Source: Nitrincola alkalisediminis (GTDB lineage Bacteria; Pseudomonadota; Gammaproteobacteria; Pseudomonadales; Balneatricaceae). From it: DNA of 64,000 nucleotides. Position 1 is the first letter of the stretch. Every line of letters begins with the position of its first letter. Position numbers and translations under genes: made by a program. Under the pieces are notes generated by a model. That model saw only the letters and a program-made list of their open reading frames with translations. It was not told the origin of the DNA and ran no database searches. Location: positions 124,001 to 188,000 of the forward strand of contig NZ_VYTY01000003.1 in assembly GCF_009821115.1 (NCBI RefSeq), written 5' to 3'. Of this stretch, positions 8,458 through 17,789 are shown piece by piece.

Positions 8458-9951
8458 ATGAGTAAGCGAGTTGGCCATTTAATTGGTGGTGAAATCCTGA
8501 TCGAAGACGGTCGTAGTCAAGCCCTCTACAACCCATCAACAGGTGCAGTGAGTGGTGAGGTATGTTTAGCCAGTGTGGAAACCGTTGAGCAGGCGATTGC
8601 GAATGCCGAAGCGGCCTATCCGACGTGGCGTGATACACCGCCAAGCAAACGCGCTCAAGTGATGTACCGTTTTAAATCACTTTTGGAAGAAAACGCCGAT
8701 GAAATTTGTCTGTTGATCAGCCAAGAACACGGAAAAGTCCTCCATGACGCCAAAGGTGAGCTGCAGCGTGGTATAGAGAACGTTGAGTTTGCCTGTGGTA
8801 TCCCCCAACTCTTGAAGGGTGAACACAGCAAGAATGCAGGGCCATCTATCGACAGTTGGAGTGAGTTTCAACCCATGGGCGTGGTGGCCGGCATTACCCC
8901 TTTTAACTTCCCAGCCATGGTTCCGCTCTGGATGTGGCCGGCAGCGATCATGTGTGGCAACACCTTTGTCCTTAAGCCGTCCGAGCGGGATCCGTCCAGC
9001 ACACTGCGCATTGCCCAGCTTGCGCTAGAGGCAGGTTTGCCCAAAGGGGTGTTGAATGTTGTGAATGGTGATAAAACAGCAGTGGACACGCTGCTACAGT
9101 CTCCGAAAATACACGCCGTGAGTTTCGTGGGCTCCACGCCTATTGCGGAGTACATTTACAATGAAGCCGCTCGGACGGGCAAGCGTTGCCAAGCACTCGG
9201 CGGTGCAAAAAACCACGCGATTGTGATGCCGGATGCCGATCTCGATAATGCCGTGAATGCCTTGATGGGAGCTGCCTACGGTTCGTGTGGCGAACGTTGC
9301 ATGGCTATTTCTGTGGCCGTGGCCGTGGGCGATGAGGTGGCCGATCAGTTAGTGGCGAGTCTTAAAGGCCACATTTCGGCGCTGAAAGTCGGTTCAGGTT
9401 TAGACAACAGCAATGAAATGGGGCCGTTGATTACCGCCGAAGCACGAGATCGTGTGAAGGGCTATATTGATGCGGGTGTTGAGCAAGGTGCGACCTTAGT
9501 GGTCGATGGCCGAGATATCCAAGTGCCAGGCCATGAAAAGGGTTTCTATGTTGGTGCGACCCTGTTTGATCACGTGACGGAGTCCATGTCGATTTACAGC
9601 GACGAGATCTTTGGGCCTGTGTTGGTGGTGGTACGCGTCAAGAACCTGCAAGAAGGTATCGATTTGATCAATCGCCATGAGTATGGCAACGGTACTTGTA
9701 TCTTTACACGTGATGGTGAGGCTGCACGTTACTTCACCGATAAAATTCTCGTGGGTATGGTCGGTGTTAACGTCCCTCTGCCAGTGCCAGTGTCGTACCA
9801 TAGCTTTGGCGGTTGGAAGCGCTCGCTCTTTGGTGATTTAAGTGCCTACGGCCCGGATGCGATACGCTTTTATACACGTCGTAAAACCATCACTCAACGC
9901 TGGCCATCCAGCGGCGTGCGTGAAGGCGTGTCTTTCTCCTTCCCGAGTTAA
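8458..9951 (+). CDS. mmsA: CoA-acylating (methyl)malonate-semialdehyde dehydrogenase
   Basis: Oxidises malonate or methylmalonate semialdehyde to acetyl- or propionyl-CoA with NAD and CoA. The 497 residues match the family length. Diagnostic: LGGAKNHAIVMPDAD, where the general-base Glu of ordinary aldehyde dehydrogenases is missing as in CoA-acylating members, and the catalytic Cys in YGSCGERCMAIS. The ATG at 8458 with GGAG at 8444-8447 is preferred; an in-frame GTG at 8422 would only add an unrelated stretch. It lies 36 bp after the aminotransferase and almost certainly shares its mRNA; a strong terminator follows. Confidence 0.93.
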   Translation: MSKRVGHLIGGEILIEDGRSQALYNPSTGAVSGEVCLASVETVEQAIANAEAAYPTWRDTPPSKRAQVMYRFKSLLEENADEICLLISQEHGKVLHDAKGELQRGIENVEFACGIPQLLKGEHSKNAGPSIDSWSEFQPMGVVAGITPFNFPAMVPLWMWPAAIMCGNTFVLKPSERDPSSTLRIAQLALEAGLPKGVLNVVNGDKTAVDTLLQSPKIHAVSFVGSTPIAEYIYNEAARTGKRCQALGGAKNHAIVMPDADLDNAVNALMGAAYGSCGERCMAISVAVAVGDEVADQLVASLKGHISALKVGSGLDNSNEMGPLITAEARDRVKGYIDAGVEQGATLVVDGRDIQVPGHEKGFYVGATLFDHVTESMSIYSDEIFGPVLVVVRVKNLQEGIDLINRHEYGNGTCIFTRDGEAARYFTDKILVGMVGVNVPLPVPVSYHSFGGWKRSLFGDLSAYGPDAIRFYTRRKTITQRWPSSGVREGVSFSFPS

Positions 9952-9971
9952 GTCCTGAAAAAAGACTGCAG

Positions 9972-10001
9972 CCGCCTTTTGATGGTTCAGAAGGCGGTTT
10001 T
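9972..10001 (+). terminator. Rho-independent terminator after mmsA
   Basis: Eleven-bp GC-rich stem with one wobble pair (CCGCCTTTTGA 9972-9982 / TCAGAAGGCGG 9987-9997), a four-base loop TGGT and a TTTT tail, 20 bp after the mmsA stop. Confidence 0.88.
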
Positions 10002-10051
10002 CGGATTCGAGTCAATTGTTTTCCGTGTAGACGACCGCATCACTTTTGTCA

Positions 10052-10924
10052 TCACGAAGACAGCGTTGTTTTGACGCAGTTTAATACGTTCAGGACGCGA
10101 CGTGATAAGGGCCAATCTGCCCGATAGATCGCCCAAAGTGTGTTTACCACTGGGTTTTCACAGTGCTTAAAGGCAATTTCATCTTGTTTAGCAAAGGCTT
10201 GTCGTGCATAGCGGGGCAGTACGGTAAAGCCCAGTCCTAATGCTACAGGCTCCAATATTAAGCTGATTTGGTTGCTAAAACCTGATCTAGGAAGGGTTTT
10301 AACTCCAGGATTTCCCGGAAAATGACGGCTGAGCAAGCGGTCAGCCATGGCGCGCCCGTCTGGATAGTCGATAATTCCGATGCGGATTAAGTCATCCCAT
10401 GTTTCAACATTTTCATTGCGTGGATACACCAACTCTAATGGCTCTTTCGCAATGGGTTCAGCCCGTATTTTGGCATCTTGCGGATCAAAGGTGATAAGGC
10501 CAATATCGTATTGATTCGTAAGAATGGCTTGAAGCACTTCCGTATCGGGTGCGAATCGATGTCGAATGACTAAACCATCGTATTGATGCTGCAAAGCCAA
10601 TAACCTCGGATATAGCAACAATCCACTGCTACCGGGAGTGATTAAACCAACCTCACCCACGAGACTATCGGTACTGCTTAAGCGCAATCGTAGCCGTTCA
10701 TCTGCATCCTTAATCTCTTGCGCATATGATAGAACTTCGCGACCAATTGGAGTCAACTCAAGTGGTCGTGTTTTCCGCAGAATTAATAAACCAAACTCAT
10801 CTTCTAAATAGCGTAAATGCTGGCTAACGGCCGCTTGTGTGAGATTTAAATGTTCGGCGGCTCGAGTGAAGTTTCCTTGCTCAACAATTGCTTGGAAGCT
10901 CATGAGCCATTGTGGATTGATCAT
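10052..10924 (-). CDS. LysR-family transcriptional regulator (ArgP-like HTH)
   Basis: 290 residues. HTH region MSFQAIVEQGNFTRAAEHL followed by TQAAVSQHLRYLEDEFG, then a LysR substrate-binding domain (GEVGLITPGSSGLLLYP, LGLGFTVLPRYAR). It diverges from the old-yellow-enzyme gene across about 150 bp, so control of that gene is the natural guess. The effector is unknown; the binding domain contains a proline- and glycine-rich ligand loop. Confidence 0.87.
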   Translation of the reverse strand: MINPQWLMSFQAIVEQGNFTRAAEHLNLTQAAVSQHLRYLEDEFGLLILRKTRPLELTPIGREVLSYAQEIKDADERLRLRLSSTDSLVGEVGLITPGSSGLLLYPRLLALQHQYDGLVIRHRFAPDTEVLQAILTNQYDIGLITFDPQDAKIRAEPIAKEPLELVYPRNENVETWDDLIRIGIIDYPDGRAMADRLLSRHFPGNPGVKTLPRSGFSNQISLILEPVALGLGFTVLPRYARQAFAKQDEIAFKHCENPVVNTLWAIYRADWPLSRRVLNVLNCVKTTLSS

Positions 10925-11076
10925 AATGAATACTTATGGTTTTAATAATGGTAATGATGTTTTTATTATAGTTTGGCTCTTCTAGAATGCACAGATCCAT
11001 AACTACCCATTCTTGATTTAATTTTCGTCGGTGTTTTTACGCGGTTATTTACATAAACCTGAGGTGCTAATTTACC

Positions 11077-12177
11077 ATGAGCCAACTGTTTACTCCCTTT
11101 ACACTCAAAAGCATTACCTTACGCAATCGCATTGCTGTTCCGCCGATGTGTCAATACAGCGCGGAAGATGGCTTTACCAATGAGTGGCATTTATCGCACT
11201 ACACCTCTTTAGCGAGAGGCGGGGCGGGACTCGTGATTGTCGAAGCCACAGCGGTATCGCCTGAAGGCCGCATCTCACCCGCTTGCACGGGGCTGTGGAG
11301 TGATGAGCATAAAACAGGTATGGCCGCTATTGCGCAGGGCATTAAAGCGGCAGGTGCTGTTCCGGGCATTCAAATTGCGCATGCAGGTCGCAAAGCAAGT
11401 GCAAATCGTCCATGGGAAGGGGATGATCATATTGCCGAAGATGACCCTCGTGGTTGGCAAACTCTTGCACCATCGGCCATTGCGTTTGGTGCGAATTTGC
11501 CAAAGCAGCCTCAAAAAATGTCTATTGAGGACATCCAGCGCGTCAAAGCTGACTTCGTTGCGTCGGCACGTCGTGCCTTAGAGGCCGGCTTCGAGTGGCT
11601 AGAGCTGCACTTTGCGCATGGGTATTTGGCTCAGAGCTTTTTCTCGGCTCACAGTAACCTTAGAACAGATGTATACGGCGGTGATTTAATCGGCAGAAGC
11701 CGCTTCTTATTAGAAACCCTACAAGCCGTTCGTGAGGTTTGGCCAGAGCATTTACCCTTAACCGCCCGATTCGGGGTGATCGAATTTGATGGCCGAGATG
11801 AAGAGACTCTGAAGGATGCGATTACCTTAGCCAAACAAATGAAAGAAATAGGCTTAGACCTGCTGAGCGTAAGTGTCGGCTTTACGATTCCTGATACGAA
11901 TATACCTTGGGGGCCTGCTTTTTTAGCGCCGATTGCTGAACGTGTTCAGCGTGAGTCGGGGCTTCCTGTGGCCTCGTCTTGGGGAATCGATACGCCTGAG
12001 TTGGCTGAACGTGCGATCGCCAATCAACAAATGGCGTTGGTTATGATTGGTCGAGCACACTTGGCAAATCCCCACTGGAGCTTTAAAGCGGCGAAAGCCT
12101 TAAACGTTAAAGATCCAGCTTGGGTATTGCCGACGCCTTATGCTCATTGGTTAGCACGTTACCAATCGAACGATTGA
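11077..12177 (+). CDS. Old yellow enzyme family NAD(P)H:flavin oxidoreductase (YqjM/XenA class)
   Basis: FMN-dependent ene-reductase acting on alpha,beta-unsaturated carbonyls or nitro compounds; cytosolic TIM barrel of 366 residues. Class marks: LRNRIAVPPMCQYS with the FMN-tuning Cys, HAGRK, LELHFAHGYLAQSFFS and DVYGGDLIGRSRF. The C-terminal phosphate-binding part reads MIGRAHLANPHW. The Cys and HAGRK place it with the thermophilic-like YqjM/XenA subclass rather than OYE1. It is monocistronic, with a divergent LysR gene and a hairpin after the stop, and is probably induced by an electrophilic substrate. Confidence 0.92.
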   Translation: MSQLFTPFTLKSITLRNRIAVPPMCQYSAEDGFTNEWHLSHYTSLARGGAGLVIVEATAVSPEGRISPACTGLWSDEHKTGMAAIAQGIKAAGAVPGIQIAHAGRKASANRPWEGDDHIAEDDPRGWQTLAPSAIAFGANLPKQPQKMSIEDIQRVKADFVASARRALEAGFEWLELHFAHGYLAQSFFSAHSNLRTDVYGGDLIGRSRFLLETLQAVREVWPEHLPLTARFGVIEFDGRDEETLKDAITLAKQMKEIGLDLLSVSVGFTIPDTNIPWGPAFLAPIAERVQRESGLPVASSWGIDTPELAERAIANQQMALVMIGRAHLANPHWSFKAAKALNVKDPAWVLPTPYAHWLARYQSND

Positions 12178-12186
12178 TGAGAACCA

Positions 12187-12208
12187 GAGCGGTACACCTG
12201 TACCGCTC
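12187..12208. terminator. Hairpin between convergent OYE and DMT genes
   Basis: Perfect inverted repeat GAGCGGTACA-CC-TGTACCGCTC nine bases after the OYE stop. It touches the last two bases of the convergent DMT gene. There is no T-tract, so termination efficiency is uncertain. Confidence 0.5.
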
Positions 12209-13112
12209 ACTCCATGCGCCGCTTATGTTTTTGTAATCCCTGAAATCCTTCAACAATCAGCACCAAAACCGCTAACCAGATCGCAATGTACGTAGGCCAT
12301 TCGGCCGCGGTAATGGTCTCGCCGAGCAGCACGGCAACCAGCATTAACATGACGGGTTCAACATAAATCAGAAGTCCAAATAAACTTAGGTTTAAATGGG
12401 GGGCAGACAATGCTTGGAAGGCTAATGCCAAGGCGCTAATTAAGCCTAAGCCAAGCACTAGCCAAAGCAACGTTGAGTCGGAGCTAAGGTTGGCGAGTAC
12501 CTCTCCACCTTTAACAATAAAGAACAGGCTTAGAGGTAAACTGAGTGTCATATCAAACCAAAGTCCGCCTATATTATTTGTATCCGTTTTTCGTCTTAGC
12601 CAAAAATAACCAGGGTAACCTAAACAGACAGCCAGCGTTGGCCAAGCCAGAGTTTGTGACAACGCCAGTTGATTTAAAATGCCAATCAGCGCAAAAAAAC
12701 AGGCAATTTGTTGAAAGCGTGACATTCGGTCCTTAAACGCAATACGGCCGACAATTACCATGGTAATAGGCAGCATAAAATAACCCAATGACACCGCCAG
12801 CCCATAACCATTCACCGGTGCCCACATAAACAGCCAGAGCTGTATACCCACCAAAAAAGACGACACGAGCCGAGTCGCCCAAAAATAGCGCTCACGATAC
12901 AAACGCTGAAAAATACTCGTCACCTGAGGCCAATAGCCACTGAAAATAATAAACAGCGTGAGGCAGGGAAGGGTCAGTAAAATACGCCAACCGTAAATCT
13001 CCTCACCCTCTAGTGCTGTGAGCAAAGAGGTGTACGCAAACATGAGTGCGAAGAAAACCGAACCTATGACGTTCAACGTGACGCCAAGTGTGGTATTGGG
13101 GCTAGTGTGCAT
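12207..13112 (-). CDS. EamA/RarD-like drug-metabolite exporter
   Basis: Inner-membrane protein of 301 residues with about ten TM helices in two EamA repeats (first helix NVIGSVFFALMFAYTSLL; last WPTYIAIWLAVLVLIVEGF). The pattern WRILLTLPCLTLFI and LFMWAPVNGYGLAVSLGYF is RarD-like. It probably exports an amino acid or metabolite. It diverges from an Lrp/AsnC regulator gene 98 bp away, and an Lrp-controlled amino-acid exporter is a common pairing. The substrate cannot be read from sequence. Confidence 0.82.
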   Translation of the reverse strand: MHTSPNTTLGVTLNVIGSVFFALMFAYTSLLTALEGEEIYGWRILLTLPCLTLFIIFSGYWPQVTSIFQRLYRERYFWATRLVSSFLVGIQLWLFMWAPVNGYGLAVSLGYFMLPITMVIVGRIAFKDRMSRFQQIACFFALIGILNQLALSQTLAWPTLAVCLGYPGYFWLRRKTDTNNIGGLWFDMTLSLPLSLFFIVKGGEVLANLSSDSTLLWLVLGLGLISALALAFQALSAPHLNLSLFGLLIYVEPVMLMLVAVLLGETITAAEWPTYIAIWLAVLVLIVEGFQGLQKHKRRME

Positions 13113-13210
13113 AATGAATTCTTAGTGTAATTTAGACAATGCGGTATTCTATTACGCAAGGCTTAATAAAAGGTCTCTATTTGCGGCATCTACATGGGAA
13201 AATTTCTCGC

Positions 13211-13681
13211 ATGAAAAACACGCTATCCTTGGATAAGTTTGACTATGCTTTGCTTGAACGTTTACAAAAGGATTGCCACACGCCATTGCGGGAGCTGGCC
13301 GAAGTTGTTCACTTATCCACAGCGTCGGTTCAACGCCGCATTCAGAAGCTAAAGGATGCGGGTTACATTCAAGCGAATGTGGCGGTTTTGGACCCCGAAA
13401 AACTCGGCCAAGTGATTACTATCGTGGTCGAGGTGCATGCCGAGAAAACACAAGCGGCGGATCTGGACGTACTGAAGAAGACATTTTCTGGGCCTGAGAT
13501 ACAACAGTGTTATTACGTTACGGGTGATGCTGACTTTTTGCTGGTATTAACAGTGCCGAGCATGTCGGCGTTTCAAGCGATCTGCGATCGCTTGTTCCAT
13601 AGCAATCCGAATGTGAAATGGTTTAGAACCATTGTGGTGCTGGATCGAGTGAAGGTGGGGATGGAGGTATTACTGAGTTAG
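13211..13681 (+). CDS. Lrp/AsnC-family transcriptional regulator
   Basis: 156 residues: N-terminal AsnC HTH (LDKFDYALLERLQKDCHTPL, then VHLSTASVQRRIQKLKDAG) and a C-terminal RAM ligand-binding domain (QQCYYVTGDADFLLVLTV). The ATG at 13211 begins MKNTLSLDKFDY as in relatives; the in-frame ATG at 13139 would add 24 unrelated residues. It likely senses an amino acid and controls the divergent EamA exporter. Its TAG stop overlaps the TAA stop of the convergent GGDEF-EAL gene by four bases. Confidence 0.88.
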   Translation: MKNTLSLDKFDYALLERLQKDCHTPLRELAEVVHLSTASVQRRIQKLKDAGYIQANVAVLDPEKLGQVITIVVEVHAEKTQAADLDVLKKTFSGPEIQQCYYVTGDADFLLVLTVPSMSAFQAICDRLFHSNPNVKWFRTIVVLDRVKVGMEVLLS

Positions 13682-15957
13682 GGGAAAAAGGTGCCTTTCA
13701 CATAACGAATCAAGGCATCTTTGTCCATCGGTCGTGCAAAATAGTACCCTTGAAACCTGTCGCATCCAAAGCGCGTCAGCATTTCTAACTGTTCTTTAGT
13801 TTCAATCCCTTCAGCGACCACGTCCATTTCAAGATTTTTACCTATGGTGACAATGCTTTGCGCCATTTGCTGCGCATTTTTACTTGTTAATGCCGCATCA
13901 ATAAAGCTTTTGTCAATTTTAAGCTCATCAATGGGAAGCATGCGCAACATACTCAAGGACGAATATCCTGTTCCAAAATCATCCATTGAGAGTTGCACCC
14001 CCTTGTTTTTAATAGCATGCAGAAGCGGCAAGACGCTTGAGGTATCCTCAATCAGCAAACTTTCCGTAATTTCGAGTGTAAGCCAAACGCCCTCGATGTT
14101 TTCTTGCTGCATCTTATTAATAAAGTAGGTTGCAAAATCAGGCTCCAACAGTTGTCGGGCAGAGAGGTTAATGGACGTAGAGAAAGAGATGCCAAGTGAG
14201 TGTTGTATTTGCTGAATATCGGCGAAGGTAGTTTCGATAATATAGCGCCCTAAGGTTGGCATTTGCCCTGACTCTTCCGCAATAGGAATGAAGGCATCAG
14301 GGGGAATACTGCCAAGGCGTGGATTGGTCCAGCGAATCAATGCTTCCACACCATAGAAAGAGCCATCGGTGGAGACTTGAGGTTGATAAACCATGTGAAG
14401 TTCATGGTTCTCTATCGCTCCGCGTAGCGCTTGTTCAATGTTGACATTGCGAAGGTAGTTCTCTTGCATCGTATCTTGAAACAGATGAACACTGTTTTTA
14501 AGGCGCTTAGACTCGTACATGGCGATGTCGGCTGCCCGCAATAAATCGTCAATACATTCACCATGCTCGGGGTATTTGGCAATACCAACACTTGCCCCGA
14601 CATTTAAACGCATGGAGTTGATTAAGTAAGGCTTTGATGCTGTTTCGATGAGCGTATTGGCTAAGTCTACGAGCTCACTGTCGTCGTGAATACTGCTCAG
14701 TAAAATAAACTCATCGCCCCCATGTCGCAACAAGGCTGTTTCTTTAGGTGATACCGCATGCAACCGTTTGGCCAACTCCTGCAAGAGCATGTCTCCGAGG
14801 TGATGGCCAAAGCTGTCGTTAATGTTTTTAAAATTATCCAGATCCAGATAGAGCAGTCCAAAGGGGGAGGCTTGCGGATGGATCCAATAATGCACATTCT
14901 TGTTGAGATAGCTTCGGTTCAAAAGTCCTGTAAGTTGGTCATGGGTTGCTTGATGAAGTAAATCTGCGTTGCGTTTGGCTTCGGCGGTGGCAATGATGCG
15001 AAAGAGGGCATACAGCACACCAACAACGGATAAAAAAATCAAAAAATGAGCCGAAAAAAGTTTAGCAAAATCTTTCCATAACGCATCCAGTGGTGTCATA
15101 AGCATGAACCGGAGCTTATAGACGGTGTTGTTTTGGAAAGAGATTAATTGTGGGCTCTTTTCGGAGGTGTAAACAAAGGATAAGGGTTGATCTAACCTCC
15201 AAAATGCATCTTCTTGGATATTGCCATGCAATCTTTCAATGGCTGTTATCATCGCCTGTTGTTTGTTCGTTGGCAGTAATTGTTGATAGCGCGAGAATTC
15301 ATTTCCTTGACTATCGCTTGCATATTGCACGTACATATCATCTCGAACGATCAACGAAAGGTAGCGGTTTTCCTGATCAATGTTTTTGACGAGATGTCCA
15401 AACGAGTCATCTAAACGTAAGGCGGCTGTAATGACACGATAGACGCTACCATCTGGGTTACGTATGGCTTTGCGGATGGGAACAATCCAGTCTTGAAAGG
15501 GTTCGAAAAAATAGGTGCGTCCAAACACCATGGTGTCTGAATTCATTACTTCAATAAATGATTCACGAGATTGAGGTTGCTCCAACAGATTTGGAAAGTT
15601 CGACACATCTAAGTTGTTGGTTGCAAAAAGCATGTTACCTTGTGGGTCGACAAGAGCGATAGAAATTATAGCGGGGCTGCCTTCAAGGGCGGCATCAAGA
15701 ATGTCCATGGCGCTCTGATTGTCTTGGTAGGATGCATCTTCTAGAAAACGATGCCCGAGTATATCCAGCATGATTTCATTGGTTCGATATAGGGCTTGGG
15801 TAGAGTTGGCAATGAGCCTAAGGGTATTTTCTTGGGAGTTTTGAGCATTACCGAACAGTCGCTGCCACTGAGCATAAGAGACATAGGCAAAGTAAAGGGT
15901 TAAGCACGTGGTTAAAATATAAAAAATTGACCATAAGTTCTTTTTCAGGAGTGCCAT
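13678..15957 (-). CDS. Membrane GGDEF-EAL protein with extracytoplasmic Cache-like sensor
   Basis: Cyclic-di-GMP turnover protein of 759 residues. TM1 (about residues 8-27), a periplasmic Cache-like sensor (30-300), TM2 (about 306-325), GGDEF (about 340-500) and EAL (about 510-755). The GGDEF motif is intact (RHGGDEF) but the RxxD I-site is absent (PKET there). EAL looks catalytic: VEALIRW, DDFGTGYSSL, LKIDKSF, VAEGIETKEQ and GYYFARP. It could synthesise or hydrolyse c-di-GMP; with both sites intact the direction cannot be predicted. Monocistronic, convergent with the Lrp gene. Confidence 0.92.
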   Translation of the reverse strand: MALLKKNLWSIFYILTTCLTLYFAYVSYAQWQRLFGNAQNSQENTLRLIANSTQALYRTNEIMLDILGHRFLEDASYQDNQSAMDILDAALEGSPAIISIALVDPQGNMLFATNNLDVSNFPNLLEQPQSRESFIEVMNSDTMVFGRTYFFEPFQDWIVPIRKAIRNPDGSVYRVITAALRLDDSFGHLVKNIDQENRYLSLIVRDDMYVQYASDSQGNEFSRYQQLLPTNKQQAMITAIERLHGNIQEDAFWRLDQPLSFVYTSEKSPQLISFQNNTVYKLRFMLMTPLDALWKDFAKLFSAHFLIFLSVVGVLYALFRIIATAEAKRNADLLHQATHDQLTGLLNRSYLNKNVHYWIHPQASPFGLLYLDLDNFKNINDSFGHHLGDMLLQELAKRLHAVSPKETALLRHGGDEFILLSSIHDDSELVDLANTLIETASKPYLINSMRLNVGASVGIAKYPEHGECIDDLLRAADIAMYESKRLKNSVHLFQDTMQENYLRNVNIEQALRGAIENHELHMVYQPQVSTDGSFYGVEALIRWTNPRLGSIPPDAFIPIAEESGQMPTLGRYIIETTFADIQQIQHSLGISFSTSINLSARQLLEPDFATYFINKMQQENIEGVWLTLEITESLLIEDTSSVLPLLHAIKNKGVQLSMDDFGTGYSSLSMLRMLPIDELKIDKSFIDAALTSKNAQQMAQSIVTIGKNLEMDVVAEGIETKEQLEMLTRFGCDRFQGYYFARPMDKDALIRYVKGTFFP

Positions 15958-16248
15958 GCAACTGACCTTTTATGAAGCTTGTATGAGCCCAACTTGCCAA
16001 AGCCATTCTTAGCTCTTCGGTACGGCGTATTTTATGCTAATAAGCTTATACATTGTTGTTATAAACTTGACGTTTGTCTAGGTTTTGTCTTCGTGTTTGT
16101 GTCTCAGAGTTGTGTGTGTTCAGTGCTTCATGAAGGTTAGTGAACTTTTATAAATGATATGCTGTTTATTTTTTAACGGCTGTCATACATTTGTGTTAGA
16201 GCCCTCCGTATTAAGGAAGGGCTATAAACAGGGTGTTTTTTCCACATA

Positions 16249-17136
16249 TCAAAGCAAATAATGCCTAAACCAAGCAATCGTTCTATCCCAAGCCAGCTTA
16301 GCCGCAGCTTCATCGTATCGAGGTGTCGAGTCATTGTGGAAACCATGATTAGTACCTGGATAGGTGTGTGCTTCGTAGGTTTTACCGGCGGCTTTCAAGG
16401 CTTCTTCATAGGTTGGCCAAGTGGCGTTGATGTTTGGATCTGTCTCGGCAAAGTGAAAGAGTAAAGGGGCTTGAATCCGAGTAACATCATCTGGATTCGC
16501 CTGTCGTCCATAGAAGGGCACAGCGGCGGCAAGGTCAGGATATGCAACGGCGGCTGCGTTAGCAACTCCACCACCGTAACAGAATCCAGTGATGCCAACT
16601 TTCTCCGTGGTGTGCTCACTGGCTTGTAAAAATTCGATCGCCGCAAAAAAGTCATTCATGAGTTTCTGAGGGTCAACCTGTTGCTGCAGAACTCGACCTT
16701 GGTCATCATTTCCAGGATATCCACCGACTGAGCTTAAGCCATCGGGGGCTAGTGCCACGAAACCTGCCTTTGCAACACGCCGGGCAACATCTTCAATATA
16801 GGGATTGAGGCCGCGATTCTCGTGGACAACCACGACACCAGCTGTCTTCTCTTGCAGGTTCGTTGGGCGCACGAAATACCCGCGAACCTCACCATGCCCA
16901 TTGGGTGAAGGATAGTGAATGTATTGTGCATGGATGTCAGGGTCAGTAAAGGCAATTTGTTGAGCCATAGCATAATTAGGACTGAGTGAGCTTAGGATGG
17001 CCGAAGCGGTAAGGCCGCCGACAGCGAACAGTGCGGCTCGATCCAAAAAGTCACGCCGACTGAGGCGTCCGTGAACATATCCATCGTAGAGTTCCAGTAG
17101 GTCAGGATGAAAATCTTTGGCAGTGAGGCGAGACAT
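16249..17136 (-). CDS. Tat-exported dienelactone-hydrolase-family protein (YghX-like)
   Basis: Alpha/beta hydrolase of 295 residues. The N-terminus carries a Tat signal after a short cytosolic lead (GRLSRRDFLDRAALFAVGG) ending near NYAMAQQ, so it should act in the periplasm, unlike cytosolic carboxymethylenebutenolidases. The dienelactone-hydrolase triad is visible: nucleophile Cys in GITGFCYGGG, Asp in HFAETDPNI and His in YPGTNHGFHN. It matches the YghX-type group, whose physiological substrate is unknown. It is monocistronic, with a hairpin-like AGCCCT/AGGGCT repeat just after the stop (16202-16222). Confidence 0.88.
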   Translation of the reverse strand: MSRLTAKDFHPDLLELYDGYVHGRLSRRDFLDRAALFAVGGLTASAILSSLSPNYAMAQQIAFTDPDIHAQYIHYPSPNGHGEVRGYFVRPTNLQEKTAGVVVVHENRGLNPYIEDVARRVAKAGFVALAPDGLSSVGGYPGNDDQGRVLQQQVDPQKLMNDFFAAIEFLQASEHTTEKVGITGFCYGGGVANAAAVAYPDLAAAVPFYGRQANPDDVTRIQAPLLFHFAETDPNINATWPTYEEALKAAGKTYEAHTYPGTNHGFHNDSTPRYDEAAAKLAWDRTIAWFRHYLL

Positions 17137-17312
17137 ATATTTCTCCTTGAGATATTCATTTTAAACCGAGTGGTGGATGTATGCGTTTTGTGATTCAGTT
17201 TAGTCGATAATTAAGGAGGTAAAGTTCCTGCCCAAGCAAAATCGACAGCGGTTTATCATGAGCCGCCATGGCCGTTATAATGCCATTCATTTCCTTATAT
17301 GAAGAGCGCACT

Positions 17313-17654
17313 ATGCAACCCGAAATAAAAATCGAAGAACTGATCGAAGGCAATGGCAAAACCGCTGAGCGTGGTGCGCTGATTACGGCGCATTATCGCG
17401 GTTGGTTGGAAGATGGCACTGAGTTTGATTCGTCCTACAAACGCGGCGAACCCTTCCAAGTGGTGCTGAGCAATAAGCGCGTGATCCAAGGCTGGATACT
17501 GGGCCTTAAGGACATGAAAGTCGGTGGAAAACGAAAGCTCTGGGTTCCCGCTGCTTTGGCCTATGGTGAACGTCAGATCGGCACAATGATTCCCGCAAAC
17601 AGCAATCTGATTTTTGAAATCGAGTTGCTCGACGTATTAACGCGAGACGATTAA
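17313..17654 (+). CDS. FKBP-type peptidyl-prolyl cis-trans isomerase
   Basis: Small single-domain FKBP of 113 residues, proline isomerase and folding helper. Family landmarks in order: HYRGWLEDGTEFDSSYKRG, PFQVVLSNKRVIQGW, GLKDMKVGGKRKLWVP, AYGERQIG and IPANSNLIFEIELLDV. There is no signal peptide, so it is cytoplasmic. The ATG at 17313 gives the usual short N-terminus; an upstream in-frame ATG at 17268 adds 15 unrelated residues. It stands alone between a minus-strand hydrolase and a threonine-aldolase-like gene. Confidence 0.92.
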   Translation: MQPEIKIEELIEGNGKTAERGALITAHYRGWLEDGTEFDSSYKRGEPFQVVLSNKRVIQGWILGLKDMKVGGKRKLWVPAALAYGERQIGTMIPANSNLIFEIELLDVLTRDD

Positions 17655-17789
17655 GCAGCACGACTCCTTTGCTCGTATTTGTACGTTGCCGAGATAGGTA
17701 ATACTATCGAGTAAGCGTTAAGGGTACGGTGGCCTTTAGCATTGGTCTCCATTCTTTTGCTTTTAACCCCCTAATTTGAGGTGATGTGA

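Noticed and set aside
15958-16248. Small RNA or extra gene between the GGDEF-EAL and hydrolase genes
   Set aside because: The 291-bp region is AT-rich without a frame, promoter or structure that I can defend beyond a weak hairpin after the hydrolase stop.
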